64,000 bases of DNA, taken from Adiantum capillus-veneris. Taxonomy: Eukaryota > Streptophyta > Polypodiopsida > Polypodiales > Pteridaceae. The notes under the pieces were generated by a model. That model ran no database searches, was not told the origin of the DNA, and saw nothing but the letters and a program-made list of their open reading frames with translations. The DNA is taken from positions 58,446,753-58,510,752 of the forward strand of contig CM043959.1 in the NCBI GenBank assembly GCA_014529385.2, given 5' to 3'. Below are positions 44,539-54,412 of the stretch, one piece after another. Every line of letters starts with the position of its first letter. The first letter of the stretch is position 1. A program made the position numbers and the translations under genes.

Positions 44539-46558
44539 ATGGCCAGTCGGTTCTCTCTCTTTTCTATAGTAGTTGCTGTTTTGGGTGCGTACTTCTGCAT
44601 GCATGCCGCCATTAAATTAGCTGTAGAAGCCGCAGACGGCGACCCTTTACAAGACTTCTGCATTGCAGACTTGAAGCATCCCGTTCATGTGACGGGCTAT
44701 GCGTGCAAGCCAGCAAGCGATGTGACTGTAGAGGACTTCATCCACAGAGGGCTCGCCAAGCGCGCCGCCACCCACAATGTCAACAATGCGACCGCCACCC
44801 TCGCCTTTGTCGACAAGTTCCCTGCCCTCAACTCGCTGGGCCTCAGCATGGCTCGCCTCGACCTCGATGTGGGCGGCATTATCCCCCCTCACACCCACCC
44901 CCGTGGCTCGGAAATCATCTTTGTCATCGAAGGCTCCCTCTATGCTGGCTTCATTGACACCTCCAACAAGCTCTTTGCTCGTGTCATTTATCCCGGAGAG
45001 GTAATGATATCTTCACCTTTCCACACAACAAAAATATGAAAAACAAATTCAATACATACATAGTGCAACGAGACTCTTTAAGTAAGAAGAAAACCCCAAT
45101 GAAAGAGTAAAGAAAAGAAGAATGCATTGTAAAATGACATATACACATTGTGTGACGCTAGGCGCTTGGGGGATCCGCTAGTAGTACTAGGGAGATGTCA
45201 CTTACGTCACCACCAAAACCGCCTTATTTATTCCTTATGTAAACTTTTTCTCTTTTGCCTTGCAAAACCCTCTATTATACACAGGTGATACCATTTCGTA
45301 ATCCTCAAGGAATATGCCTAGGCCAGGCCATACAATACCAAGTCTTTTGACTGTCCAATGTCACCATACTTTTCATATCCTACACTCTTACCCGTCACTT
45401 CTACATTTTACATGTTTTGAAAGTTTTTTTTTCTCCCTTGAAATTGCAGAGACCGAAATGTCATGTGACTTGTGTCAATGGATGTGCCTGTGTATATAAG
45501 GATGAATTGCTAGAAAATAATAGAGTTACTGATCTATCAATTTCTAGCAATTCAATTTGGAGTAGTAATCAAACAACATAGGTAGAGAAATTTTGAAGAA
45601 GTGGGGGAGGGGGGAGCAATCACTACGTTAGGAGGAGGTGCAAAGGTGCATGAGTTTAGATTTGTGAGTGTTGTATGGAGTGTGAATGGATTAAGTGATG
45701 CTTGCTTTTCTTGTGTGAGTGTATTTCCAAACTTGCAAAGCTTAATTTGCATGATGCCTTTCATCGAGCTTTCATTCTATTCAACTTGATAAGAATCACA
45801 CCGCTAATGTATTGCATTTGTTTCAATGCAACGAGTTGCTTCATTTTCATTTAAGACACGTTGATAGTACTTAACATGCATGGCAACAATGCAAGCTTAT
45901 CATGAATAGAAGGTGGAGCTGTACCATATTGCATATTGTAGAGGATTGTTTAGTTTCTAGGCCTCATGAAGGGGAGAAGGTAGATCATGATTAGTCCCTC
46001 CTTCTCCCTCTCATGATTCATATGGATGCAACAAAAACCTCTTTGTGTTGCAAAAATAAACAAGCTTCTCTTGTTGGGTTGCTTGAACATAGTATATAGG
46101 CTAAAACCTTGGTAGCATATGGACCTGGGTTCAATTCTTATTAACATTCAAGTAGTTACTCCTAACAAATTATGAGTGACATGCATTGTTCGTTTTTTGT
46201 AAAGCTCTAATTAAAAAAGTTAAGAAGTGCATTTGCAAAGTCTTGATCTCTACTCTTCATAAAAATGTCTTCGTTCTTTATAAGCTCCTTGTGCTTTGTA
46301 TATTTGTGGTATTGATCAAAACATTCTCACATTTTGTAGGTAATGCTTTTCCCTAGAGGGCTTATTCATTTTCAGCTCAATGTTGGGAGCTCCCCAGCTT
46401 TGGCCATAGTCGCTCTAAATGGCCAAGAGCCTGGCTTACAATTCATTGCAAACTCAATGTTTGGATCCCTTGGATTGAAGTTGGATCTACTTGAGAAGAC
46501 TTTCTTAATTTCTTCTAGTGAAGCTGCCCATCTCCAATCTATTTTCACAAAGATGTGA
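44539..46558 (+). CDS. Germin-like protein, two exons
   Basis: Exon 1 is 44539-45000 and exon 2 is 46340-46558. The 1,339-bp intron has GTAATG and TTTTGTAG borders and phase 0. The product is 226 residues, normal for germin-like proteins: secreted, cell-wall cupins that bind manganese and may act as superoxide dismutase or oxalate oxidase (the activity cannot be told from sequence). A hydrophobic signal peptide covers about residues 1-30. Cys41 and Cys56 fit the conserved disulphide. Germin box 1 is G-G-I-I-P-P-H-T-H-P-R-G-S-E with ligands His118, His120 and Glu125. Box 2 spans the splice junction (G-E-V-M-L-F-P-R-G-L-I-H-F-Q-L-N) with ligand His164. N83-A-T is a glycosylation site. The last 50 residues differ from typical family members. 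No stops or frameshifts, so probably functional. Exon 1 is visibly GC-richer than exon 2. Confidence 0.93.
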
Positions 46559-47116
46559 TATGCGCTACTTATCCTGCAAAAAAGACTTTCCAATTTTTAA
46601 ATATGTAAAGAATGCAATATTAAATTGCCACTATTATAAAATGCCTCACTATATGAGAGTTTTCTATCCAATCTTTATATGAAGGGTTGGAATTATGCTC
46701 ATAGGCTACCTGTACTCAATTAAATTAAATAAATCAATTGGATATGCAATTTTCTCTTTTGTACATTTGTAATACGCTAAACAATCTTTGATTCATCTTG
46801 GGGTGTCCCCTTTCTCATACTGAACGTATAAAATGTGTTTCCTAGGAGGTGCTTTGATATACAAAAAAATTATATAAATTTACAGATATATTCAAATCCA
46901 ATTTTTGAAAAAATTATAAGTTTGAAAGAGAAGGGGCACCATTATCCCACTCGAAAAGAATGTGTTTAAGAGGGGCTTTAAAATAGGAAAAATGTATATA
47001 AATTTACAGTGTATAATTTAAGTTCAATTTTAAGAAAAACATCAAATTTTGAAAAAAGTCAAGTTTTTTTAAACAGATCACAAGGGGTACTTTTAGCCCA
47101 GTTGAAATTCACACGT
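46559..47116. other. 3' flank of germin-like gene, AT-rich
   Basis: An AATAAA lies near 46727 and could be a polyadenylation signal, though it is 170 bp past the stop codon. From about 46850 to 47100 there are two diverged copies of a roughly 125-bp unit (tataaatttaca ... ggggcac/ggggtac). Confidence 0.5.
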
Positions 47117-48148
47117 TGTCAAAAAGTGCACACTGTGACTAGGAAAGCGCCGGGCATCTTACTGTGAGAGTTTGCAGCAAAGTCATGCGAGTTGCAGAAG
47201 ATTTGTAGCGAAAGACAAACCAAACATCAACAACACTCCAGCCATAAAAGCTTTACTTGAAAAAAGAACCAAGATCAAATCAAAACTCTTGTGTGTGTGA
47301 TGATTTGGTACGTTGTAGCCTTGCTCCTAATTGCACAGGTACAATGCTTGTTTACACTTACAAAAACACTTTCTTCCGCCTTCAATTCTTTGTCGAGGCC
47401 CTTTCATAGAAGCTTGAGGACTTCCATAGACAAGCTCACACACCTTTTTGAGGAGAAGAATCCCTAATTGGAAGCCTCACATGCTCAAACACGAGGTTGG
47501 AATAGTGTAGGACTGCACTAGCATACCATGGAAGAAGCATGTGTATCTCTTCACAGAGAGGCTAAATGAGCTAATCCTTTTTCTAAAATGTTCCTCTAAC
47601 TCTAATAGTCACGGAACTATGAGTGATGTGACACTTTGAGCCAAATTGACCATTTTTGGGTCATTTTTCACCATCTTATGACCATTTTTGGCCTAGAAAG
47701 TGCCCTTTTCTGCTCGCAAAAAGCCCAAACGAGCTGCAAAAAATCTCTAAAATCATGGAAAAAACCCCTTGGGGTCAAATTACATGTTGAATCTCATTTT
47801 TTCACTTGGTAATCACTTTAGATGCATTGTTTGCGCACGAAACTTGCTATTTTTGGCCAAAATCACCCGCACTAAACTTCCTAGGCGAAACGAGTGTGTC
47901 ATCTCTATGCACTTGACATATGTACATTTCTAAACCAAATTGGACATATTTTAATGTGATAAAACACTCCACAGTGCCACATCCAGGGCCTCGTCGCCCA
48001 TGTAAGGTGTGTACACGATTGTAGTCATGGAAACTGTTCTCACATATTTGACATTATGTACATTGTCGCATTTGGTTTTTCATATCAAAAAGCATAAATA
48101 GAGAGATGAACATTTAAATTTACATTGTAAATATATCGCGGTAAGACA
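47117..48148 (-). repeat. 3' LTR of element D
   Basis: About 1.03 kb, homologous end to end to 58362-59358. The internal border is preceded in element orientation by the purine run AGAGGGGATGGA. Confidence 0.88.
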
Positions 48149-48160
48149 TCCATCCCCTCT
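48149..48160 (-). promoter_or_regulatory. Polypurine tract of element D
   Basis: The minus strand AGAGGGGATGGA directly precedes the LTR start TGTCTTACC. Confidence 0.7.
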
Positions 48161-48663
48161 AAACCTGCACATCCTCCGGCACGTGCCACACATATCTCTT
48201 TGTAGGACTAGTCTTCATTTAAGTCAATGTTCATATCAATTCCATCATCACTTTCAATAAAGTCTAACACATCATGCTCTCTTTCTTCATCGTCATCCAC
48301 AACATTTTCATCAAAGCCTTCATTTTCACTTTCTTGTGAAACAAAGGGATTTGTATCACCTCTTCTTTTGAACATTTTGATTCTTTTCCCTGCAATGGGA
48401 ATCTTCATTTTTGTCCCATCCAACTCATGTAAGGTGTGCTTAACCACATAAGGACCAAACCATCTTTTTGAAAGCTTTCTTATTGTTGAATGTTGGTTGT
48501 CAAGACTGCTATCATACACCACTTCTCAATCACCTTCCTCAATAGCTTTAAGTCTGAGCCTATGCCTTTTATCAAATCTGCCCTTATTCTTTAGCCTTGC
48601 CTCTTTTAATCGTGCTATTGCAATCTCGATATCTTGAGGTCACTACAAGAGGTTGTGTGCTCT

Positions 48664-48852
48664 TGTGACGCTGTTAGCGACGGAAATACACTGGGTTTTT
48701 ATAACCCCCGGCGTCGCTAAAACCGTCGCTATATGCGACGCTATAGGCGTCGCTATATGCGTCGCTATATAGAGACGCTCATAGAGACGTTTACACAGAA
48801 GTCTATAGCGACGCTCCAGAGCCATAAATAGCGACGGTTATAGCGACGCCCG
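48664..48852. repeat. CACTA-2 left subterminal repeats
   Basis: About eleven copies of gcgtcgctat / tagcgacg words in both orientations within 190 bp, typical of transposase-binding subterminal arrays. Confidence 0.85.
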
Positions 48853-49230
48853 AGAGAATTTTTTTTTTGGTGACAGGGCATTGAATGCCCTGCCACCCAT
48901 CAACCATATTGTACTTGATTCACTTTTTTAAAAAAGTGCAAGGGTAGATAATATACCCAAAATAGTCACCCACAAGACGCATTGTTTGCAAAATTGACAA
49001 GCGTAAAATTGACAATTGTACACATCATGGGCAAAATGAATTGATTGGCAAATGTAATAATGACAATTGTACAACATCATAGGCATAAAGAATTGATTGG
49101 CAAAATGAACTGTGGTGACAAATGTAATAATATATATGGTTCAAAAAGACGTATAAAATCCGTCTCATGATACATAAGCTATGAGAAACCCTAAACTAAT
49201 GCTATCTAGCTACGGCTAAACTGACGTCGT

Positions 49231-50540
49231 TTAGTTAGACGTCTCATCGCGTCCAAGCGGCGTATCTGTCGGATTCTGCAAAAAAGGACAATAAGACAGC
49301 TTTCAGTAAGTATAAACATATAACGACATTTATAAAACAATACAAAAAATAGAAAAGAGTAAACCCTAATACTAACCATGCCGCCGCGAGAGCTGAGAAT
49401 GTATATCAGGGCATTTAAGCCCTTCCTGCCTGCGTACTCGCGCTCGTACGGTGTGGGATCACGTCCTGTCATCGACCACTGTCAAAACATACAAAGATTT
49501 CATTATGTTAGAATTAAAAAACTCATAAACCCTAAACTATCGAACATAAAGAGCAATGCGAAAACACTTACAAAATCGGCCTCAAATGATGCCCATCCAC
49601 CGCTCCCCAAGTGGTGCGAGCTCCCTGCCTCTACTCGCGCTCTGGCTGCATCCTTTTGTTGCTTCCACTTGTCGGGATTCTCGCGCGTTGCTTTCTTCGC
49701 ATTCTTCCAATCTTCTTTGGCCAGCCAATTTGGCCTGTTCCACCCATGCTTGATTGCTTTTTGCACTTCGGAATGCTTGTGTTTGCAGTATTCGCGCATT
49801 CGAATCTTCATCAGGTCTTCATTGAAGCGCTGATCCTGTGTTGGAACGGGAAACTCATCATGAAGTATGCTGATGACTCTGTCTTCTAAATCACTTGGTA
49901 CTTCACTCCATTTGTTTAGTATGTAGTGTCTAAACAGCTGAGAGCAAAGACCATGCATGCGCGAGATCACCTTCTTGCCGTCATCATCCATGATGATGCC
50001 GCCGCTGAAGTCGACGGAGTAAGGCAAGCCCTCTGGCCGGTGACGCGTGAACCTGGGTGTCCCGGCAGGGGTCTCTAGCGGCGTGTCGATGGGGGTACGG
50101 ACGTCAGGTGTCTCCACCGGCGTCTGGGCCCCGAAGCGAGGAGTGTCGAGTGGGGTGGCTCTTGGCGGAGTAGGTAGAGGTGTGTAGCTGCTAGGAACAG
50201 TCAGCCGCGCAAAACCTGGCATAGATGGCGATGTTGTGGCTGGTGTGGGGGCGGGCAAAGAAGGGGAGGGTAAAGAGCCTCGTCGAACACGAGGCGGTGT
50301 GGAGGCATCGGCGGCGGAATCCCCACAACAACCGCCACCGCCACCACTAGAGCGCCGGTGTCTAGACGAGTGTGAGGATTGTCTCGTCGACACCAAAGCT
50401 TCGGAGCGCGCCGAATGCTCCGAAAGAGAGGGAGATACGGATGGAGTAGGAACGCGCGATGATGCGCCAGAGCGATGACGCTCCACGTACCACTGTCTCT
50501 GCTGCGGTGACAAAGAAGAAAGAAACTCCTCATCATCCAT
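49231..50540 (-). CDS. CACTA-2 second gene, plant En/Spm-type transposon protein
   Basis: The start is M-D-D-E-E-F-L at 50540. Exon 1 is 50540-49572 (323 codons), exon 2 49478-49377 (34 codons) and exon 3 49275-49231 (14 codons and stop). Both introns have GT-AG borders, are in phase 0 and are conserved in CACTA-1. The product is 371 residues with no internal stop. Residues 1-150 are Ser/Pro-rich and low-complexity, with T-P-x-x-T-P repeats at about 140-185. A conserved domain follows with W-S-E-V-P-S-D-L-E-D, H-G-W-N-R-P-N-W-L and S-S-H-H-L-G-S-G-G-W-A-S-F-E-A-D-F. Proteins of this type accompany TNP2 in plant CACTA elements and probably bind the element ends (inference). A longer in-frame N-terminus to 50681 exists, but M-D-D fits better. 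Confidence 0.8.
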
Positions 50541-50815
50541 AGTACCTGCATTAAACACACGAATATTTAAACTTAATATTGAATGAATAGAGTAGACAAT
50601 GACGCAAAGACCATTAAATACAATGACGTAATGACGCATATAAATACAATGACGCAATGAATTGAGTGATAGAAGAGGCAAGTCGAAAACTCAGAATTTT
50701 CAATCAAAAGATGTGAGCGCGAGTAGAAAAGAGCGTTATACACCATGGAAGGTACTTAGAGAGCCAGAGCTTTTACAACACGGAGCAAAATTGTTCAAAT
50801 ACAATATTTGTGGCT
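50541..50815. other. CACTA-2 intergenic segment
   Basis: Lies between the second gene and the TNP2 remnant. AT-rich, with gacgcaatga/gacgtaatga words repeated near 50598-50662. No coding motif. Confidence 0.4.
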
Positions 50816-51726
50816 TTAAGAGATCTCTCTCTCATCCTCGCATAACTCAGCATAACTTCCTATATCTATATAGAGCTCTCCGTTTAAACACATATCCTCT
50901 GTTTCATTTTGTAGCTCCTCTGCATGCACCCCATACAGAGTAGTAGCATCTTGATGCTCGTCTGGCACCACCGCAACGGCTTCTGATTGAGCATCTTCTC
51001 TGATCTCCTCCATTGATGCCGTTGTGATTGGCACATGGTAGCCTTCATACGTCCTAGCATCACATTGTCAGCTGGTAGTATGTGCTCTTTAAGCAATCTG
51101 CACAACATAAAAATACGATACAGTCGTGTAAAAATCTATCAGATCATTATACATTTAGAGTTTTATTAAAGTAAACTAATTGTAATAGATCACCTGAAAA
51201 GCGTTGTGACGCTAGTGTCACTCCATCCAAACTTTGCCTGCATGTTGAGAAGAACCAGGAGTGCTTTCAATCTAGAAATACGTGCTCCATTATACAATGG
51301 CGCATCGGCTTCACTTTTCATATCATCATAGATAAGCCTTTCTGAATCCATGATCGTCTCGATCATTTCATCAATCTCGGGCTCAAACATTGCCTCGTTG
51401 GGAATGTGCTCTGCATGATCATCCCCCGAGCTGTCAGAGGCTACATCTTGTGGCCTCACATATGCTGCTTGACCAAAGCGCCTGCGAACACGTCTATTGG
51501 GTTGCAAGATTGCTGCTTGTTGGCCAGCGTCAGAGTCCGACGAGTTATAATTGGCAACAACTCGATCTATAATAGATGGATCGAACTCGCCAAATTCGCG
51601 AACGTGCTACAAAGAAACACATCTTGTCCGTCGCACAGCATGCTTGCATTGATTACAAGGACATAAGACCCTCGTTGAGAGATAGGTGTTTCGGTTGGAC
51701 GGTCCCACATCCTCGTCACTACTCAT
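50816..51726 (-). pseudogene. CACTA-2 TNP2-like transposase, N-terminal remnant
   Basis: It starts M-S-S-D-E-D-V-G-P at 51726 and has the N-terminal Cys motif C-P-C-N-Q-C. A stop follows near 51610, then D-P-S-I-I-D-R-V, F-G-Q-A-A-Y-V-R-P-Q-D-V and a stretch ending L-L-N-M-Q-A-K-F-G-W-S-D-T-S at 51195. After an intron-like gap only L-L-K-E-H-I-L-P-A-D-N-V-M-L remains (51056-51100). It then joins an acidic open segment (T-T-A-S-M-E-E-I-R-E-D, 50816-51034) that I cannot place. The whole catalytic Transposase_21 part retained in CACTA-1 is missing here. Confidence 0.8.
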
Positions 51727-51788
51727 AATGAGGATAAAAATCTTATAACCTGGACAACAAATTTAATATTCTATTGGCATTCTTCGTC

Positions 51789-51856
<68 letters not shown>

Positions 51857-52030
51857 CTCACATTCTCTAGTCGTGTCCAATCCCCGCACACCTCGGTCTA
51901 GAGGTGCACGGAGATCAGAACCACCGGGTTATAATCTCGTCTTTATTGGTCAATACCTATATTTGTGGGTACAAGAAATCTACAGACCCACGTCTACATG
52001 ATACTGCATGTAGTGGACAAAACCCCTTTG
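51670..52030. repeat. Block shared with CACTA-1 (38640-39030)
   Basis: Near-identical partner of the CACTA-1 block, including the (CT)n run at 51790-51854 and the ccgggttataatctcgtc word. Confidence 0.88.
51790..51854 (+). repeat. (CT)n microsatellite
   Basis: About 32 CT units inside the block shared with CACTA-1. Confidence 0.95.
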
Positions 52031-52286
52031 CCTCTTCTCTAGCTGTAGTACTTCACAGCATCTTAACATCTTTTCATAGTAGATCTTTTCACTGTTCGTC
52101 TAAATCTAAACCCTAAACCGCAAGTAATTCTTGCGTGGACTCGATCTAACGTAAATAAGCGTAAATCTAAATAAACGTAAATCTAACTAAAAATAAACCT
52201 AAATCTAATTTAACGTAAGTCTACATCTAACCTAATCTTTAACGTCTTTTGGGATAGTTTCCTACGACATTAAAACTCTCTTCTTC

Positions 52287-52288
<2 letters not shown>

Positions 52289-52323
<35 letters not shown>
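52289..52323 (+). repeat. (GT)n microsatellite
   Basis: About 17 GT units. Confidence 0.95.
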
Positions 52324-52328
<5 letters not shown>

Positions 52329-52459
52329 ACCTAAATAAACCTAAGTCTAATCTAATATGACATAAATCTAAATCTAACGTAAATTATGTTATATTAAAAA
52401 CAAAGAACTAAACTAGCAGGGATTATAAGAATCTTAAAACTGATTTAACACATAATTTT

Positions 52460-52820
52460 TCACATAACTCGGCAAGAGTTGGCATTCTCATCACTAAAGA
52501 TGTGAGAGTTAACTTCCGGCGGTGACACTGCCTCATCTCCATCCACATCTGACGACAGCAATTGGCCCTTTGGACCGTTCTTGCTCTTGTTACTAACTTT
52601 GAAGTTGCTGTTGAATGACTAGAGGTTATCTAGATGGTCATTGTCGGGGATGTAGTGACTCTTGCCGCCCTGAAGATCCACCTTCTTCCCTATCTTCTGA
52701 AGACATTTCACCAGTACTTTTGGATCGACGGAGCCCACCATGAGTGAAGGCAGCAATACCCTATATTCCATTGAGGGCTTTCTTCACCCGCTTCATGCAG
52801 GCATCGCAGTCTATGGAGAC
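52460..52820 (-). pseudogene. Captured HIPP fragment (HMA domain and CaaX-like end) in CACTA-2
   Basis: The minus strand at 52820 reads V-S-I-D-C-D-A-C-M-K-R-V-K-K-A-L-N-G-I, the first half of a heavy-metal-associated domain with its C-x-x-C metal site. After a stop and frame change it continues G-S-V-D-P-K-V-L-V-K-C-L-Q-K-I-G-K-K, the second half. Past another stop, a third open part gives S-N-K-S-K-N-G-P-K-G-Q and ends F-S-D-E-N-A-N-S-C-R-V-M and stop, matching the isoprenylated C-terminus of HIPP proteins. HIPPs are plant metallochaperone-like proteins. The central Gly/Pro-rich part is deleted. CACTA elements are known to pick up host gene pieces. This one lies on the same strand as the transposon genes. 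Confidence 0.85.
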
Positions 52821-53210
52821 CTAAATCTAATCTAATATAACGTAAATCTAAATCTAGCGTAAATAAACGTAAATCTAACTAAAAATAAACCTAAATCTAA
52901 TCTAATTTAACTTAAATAAACCTAAATCTAATTTAACGTAAGTCTACATCTAACCTAATCTTTAACGTCTTTTAGGATAGTTTCCTACGACGTTATAACT
53001 CTCTTCTTCTTGTGTGTGTGCGCGTGTGTGGATGTGTGTGCCAATAAAAAGAGATAAATGGTATAACCTTTCTATCACCCATGCCAAGTATGATAGATTG
53101 GTTATGCCATTTCCCTCTTGAATAATAGGTCTTGAGTTCAACTCCTCATCGGCTAGATCTTTAGGTCTTTTAATTTTAATTAGTTTCCTACGACGTTAAA
53201 TTAGTTTCTC

Positions 53211-53420
53211 TCTCTTTCTCTCTCAATGTGTGTGCGTTTTTTTGTTTATGCATGTTTTCTCTCTCTTTTCCTCTCTCAATGTGTGCATTTTTTGTTTATG
53301 CATGTTCTCTCTCTCTTTTTCTCTCTCAATGTGTGCGTTTTTTGTTTATGCATGCTCTCTCTCTCTTTTCCTCTCTCAATGTGTGTGTGCATTCTTTGTT
53401 TATGTACGTGTGTGTGCGTT
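53211..53420 (+). repeat. About 50-bp minisatellite, four units
   Basis: Units of ctctctctttt-ctctctcaatgtgtg followed by ttttttgtttatgcatgt repeat four times with small changes. Related words occur in CACTA-1 at 39837-39935. Confidence 0.85.
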
Positions 53421-53436
53421 TTTGTTTATGTTTGTA

Positions 53437-53438
<2 letters not shown>

Positions 53439-53506
<68 letters not shown>

Positions 53507-53554
53507 CTCTCTCTTAAAAACACTATGTGTGTGTGTGTGTGTGTGTGTGTGGAG

Positions 53555-53599
<45 letters not shown>
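53439..53599 (+). repeat. (CT)n, (TG)n and (GA)n tracts
   Basis: CT run to about 53503, TG run 53524-53552, then GA run 53564-53599. These produce spurious Leu/Ser and Arg/Glu frames. Confidence 0.95.
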
Positions 53600-53601
<2 letters not shown>

Positions 53602-53621
53602 TTACCTGCTCCTTGCTTGAG

Positions 53622-53662
53622 GGCGCCGAAAAACTCAGATCTGAGATCTGAGTTTTTGGGCG
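53622..53662. repeat. 41-bp near-perfect palindrome close to CACTA-2 right end
   Basis: The core aaaaactcagatct and its complement meet around a single central base at about 53643. Outer arms gcgcc and ggcgc extend it with one mismatch. It could extrude as a hairpin. It lies about 75 bp from the element end. Confidence 0.88.
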
Positions 53663-54412
53663 CTCTCTGTTATTTTTTTTAGCCCAGCCGGCATCGCTAT
53701 GAGCGTCGCAAATTTACTTGTAAATTTGCGATGTGGGTCTTTTTCTAATTGCTGTATATGCAAAGAAAGAAGGCCTTCCCTATTCATTCCATCTTCCCAA
53801 GGTAATGCATTCCATGTGGGAATTACATCCTCAACTGGCATTACAGGCTTCTTACCATACATGAACTCAAAAAGCATATAACCAGTAACTGAGCTATGAG
53901 TTGTACGATTAGTCCATAAAGCATAAGGCAACTCCCCCAATTTTTCTTTGCAAGCCTTCAGCCAAAGCTTTGTTGTGATAAGAGAATGCCCACATTCTGA
54001 TTTACCATTCCCTTCAGGATTGTATGCAGTAGTGAGAGCAAGTTTAATGCCTAACCAGAGAAATATTCCCTCGCTTTGTCGGCATCCAACTCACCCATGT
54101 CTCCTGTTATTTTACCAACACAACCATAACAGCTGATCACATCATCCAAGAGGAACTTATATATCCCTTCTTTGCTTTTTGTTCTTAGAGCACAACCTTC
54201 AACCTGATTAGTCAAGTCTTCTCGTGCAAGCACTATGTATCTCATTTGCCATAAGCCTAATGGCATTGTAACCAGATCTACTATCCATTTACAATGCATA
54301 GCCAATGGGTAAGTAGGCTGCAACCAATCACGATGACGCACATTTGAATACATTTGATAGATTTCACAAGACTCCACAAAAGAGATACATATTTATATAT
54401 ATCTTTCCACCA

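Larger units (their letters stand above)
52140..53022. repeat. AAATCTAA/AACGTAA-rich direct repeats flanking the HIPP fragment
   Basis: A segment of about 150 bp ending aacgtctttt-gatagtttcctacgac-ctcttcttcttgtgtgtg occurs at 52152-52300 and again at 52856-53022. A shorter word (cctaaatctaatctaatat-acgtaaatctaaatcta) lies immediately on each side of the HIPP fragment (52329-52385 and 52818-52865). Both repeats point the same way. Confidence 0.8.
48641..53735 (-). mobile_element. CACTA (En/Spm) transposon 2, 5.1 kb, nested in element D
   Basis: The left end is CACTACAAGA at 48641. The 3-bp target duplication GGT is at 48638-48640 and 53736-53738. The right end reads inward CACATCGCAAATTT, a degraded terminus, followed by subterminal words gcgacgctcatagcgatg. 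Genes are on the minus strand: an intact-looking second gene (49231-50540) and a TNP2 N-terminal remnant (50816-51726). The 3' part holds a captured HIPP fragment, an AAATCTAA-rich repeat, a 50-bp minisatellite and a palindrome. Confidence 0.9.

Noticed and set aside
49378-50478. Plus-strand frames over the CACTA-2 gene
   Set aside because: Antisense shadows of the three-exon minus-strand gene, whose splice sites and domain are conserved in CACTA-1.
53226-53651. Three overlapping Cys/Leu/Phe-rich frames
   Set aside because: They come from the 50-bp minisatellite and microsatellites in all three frames, with no sign of coding selection.
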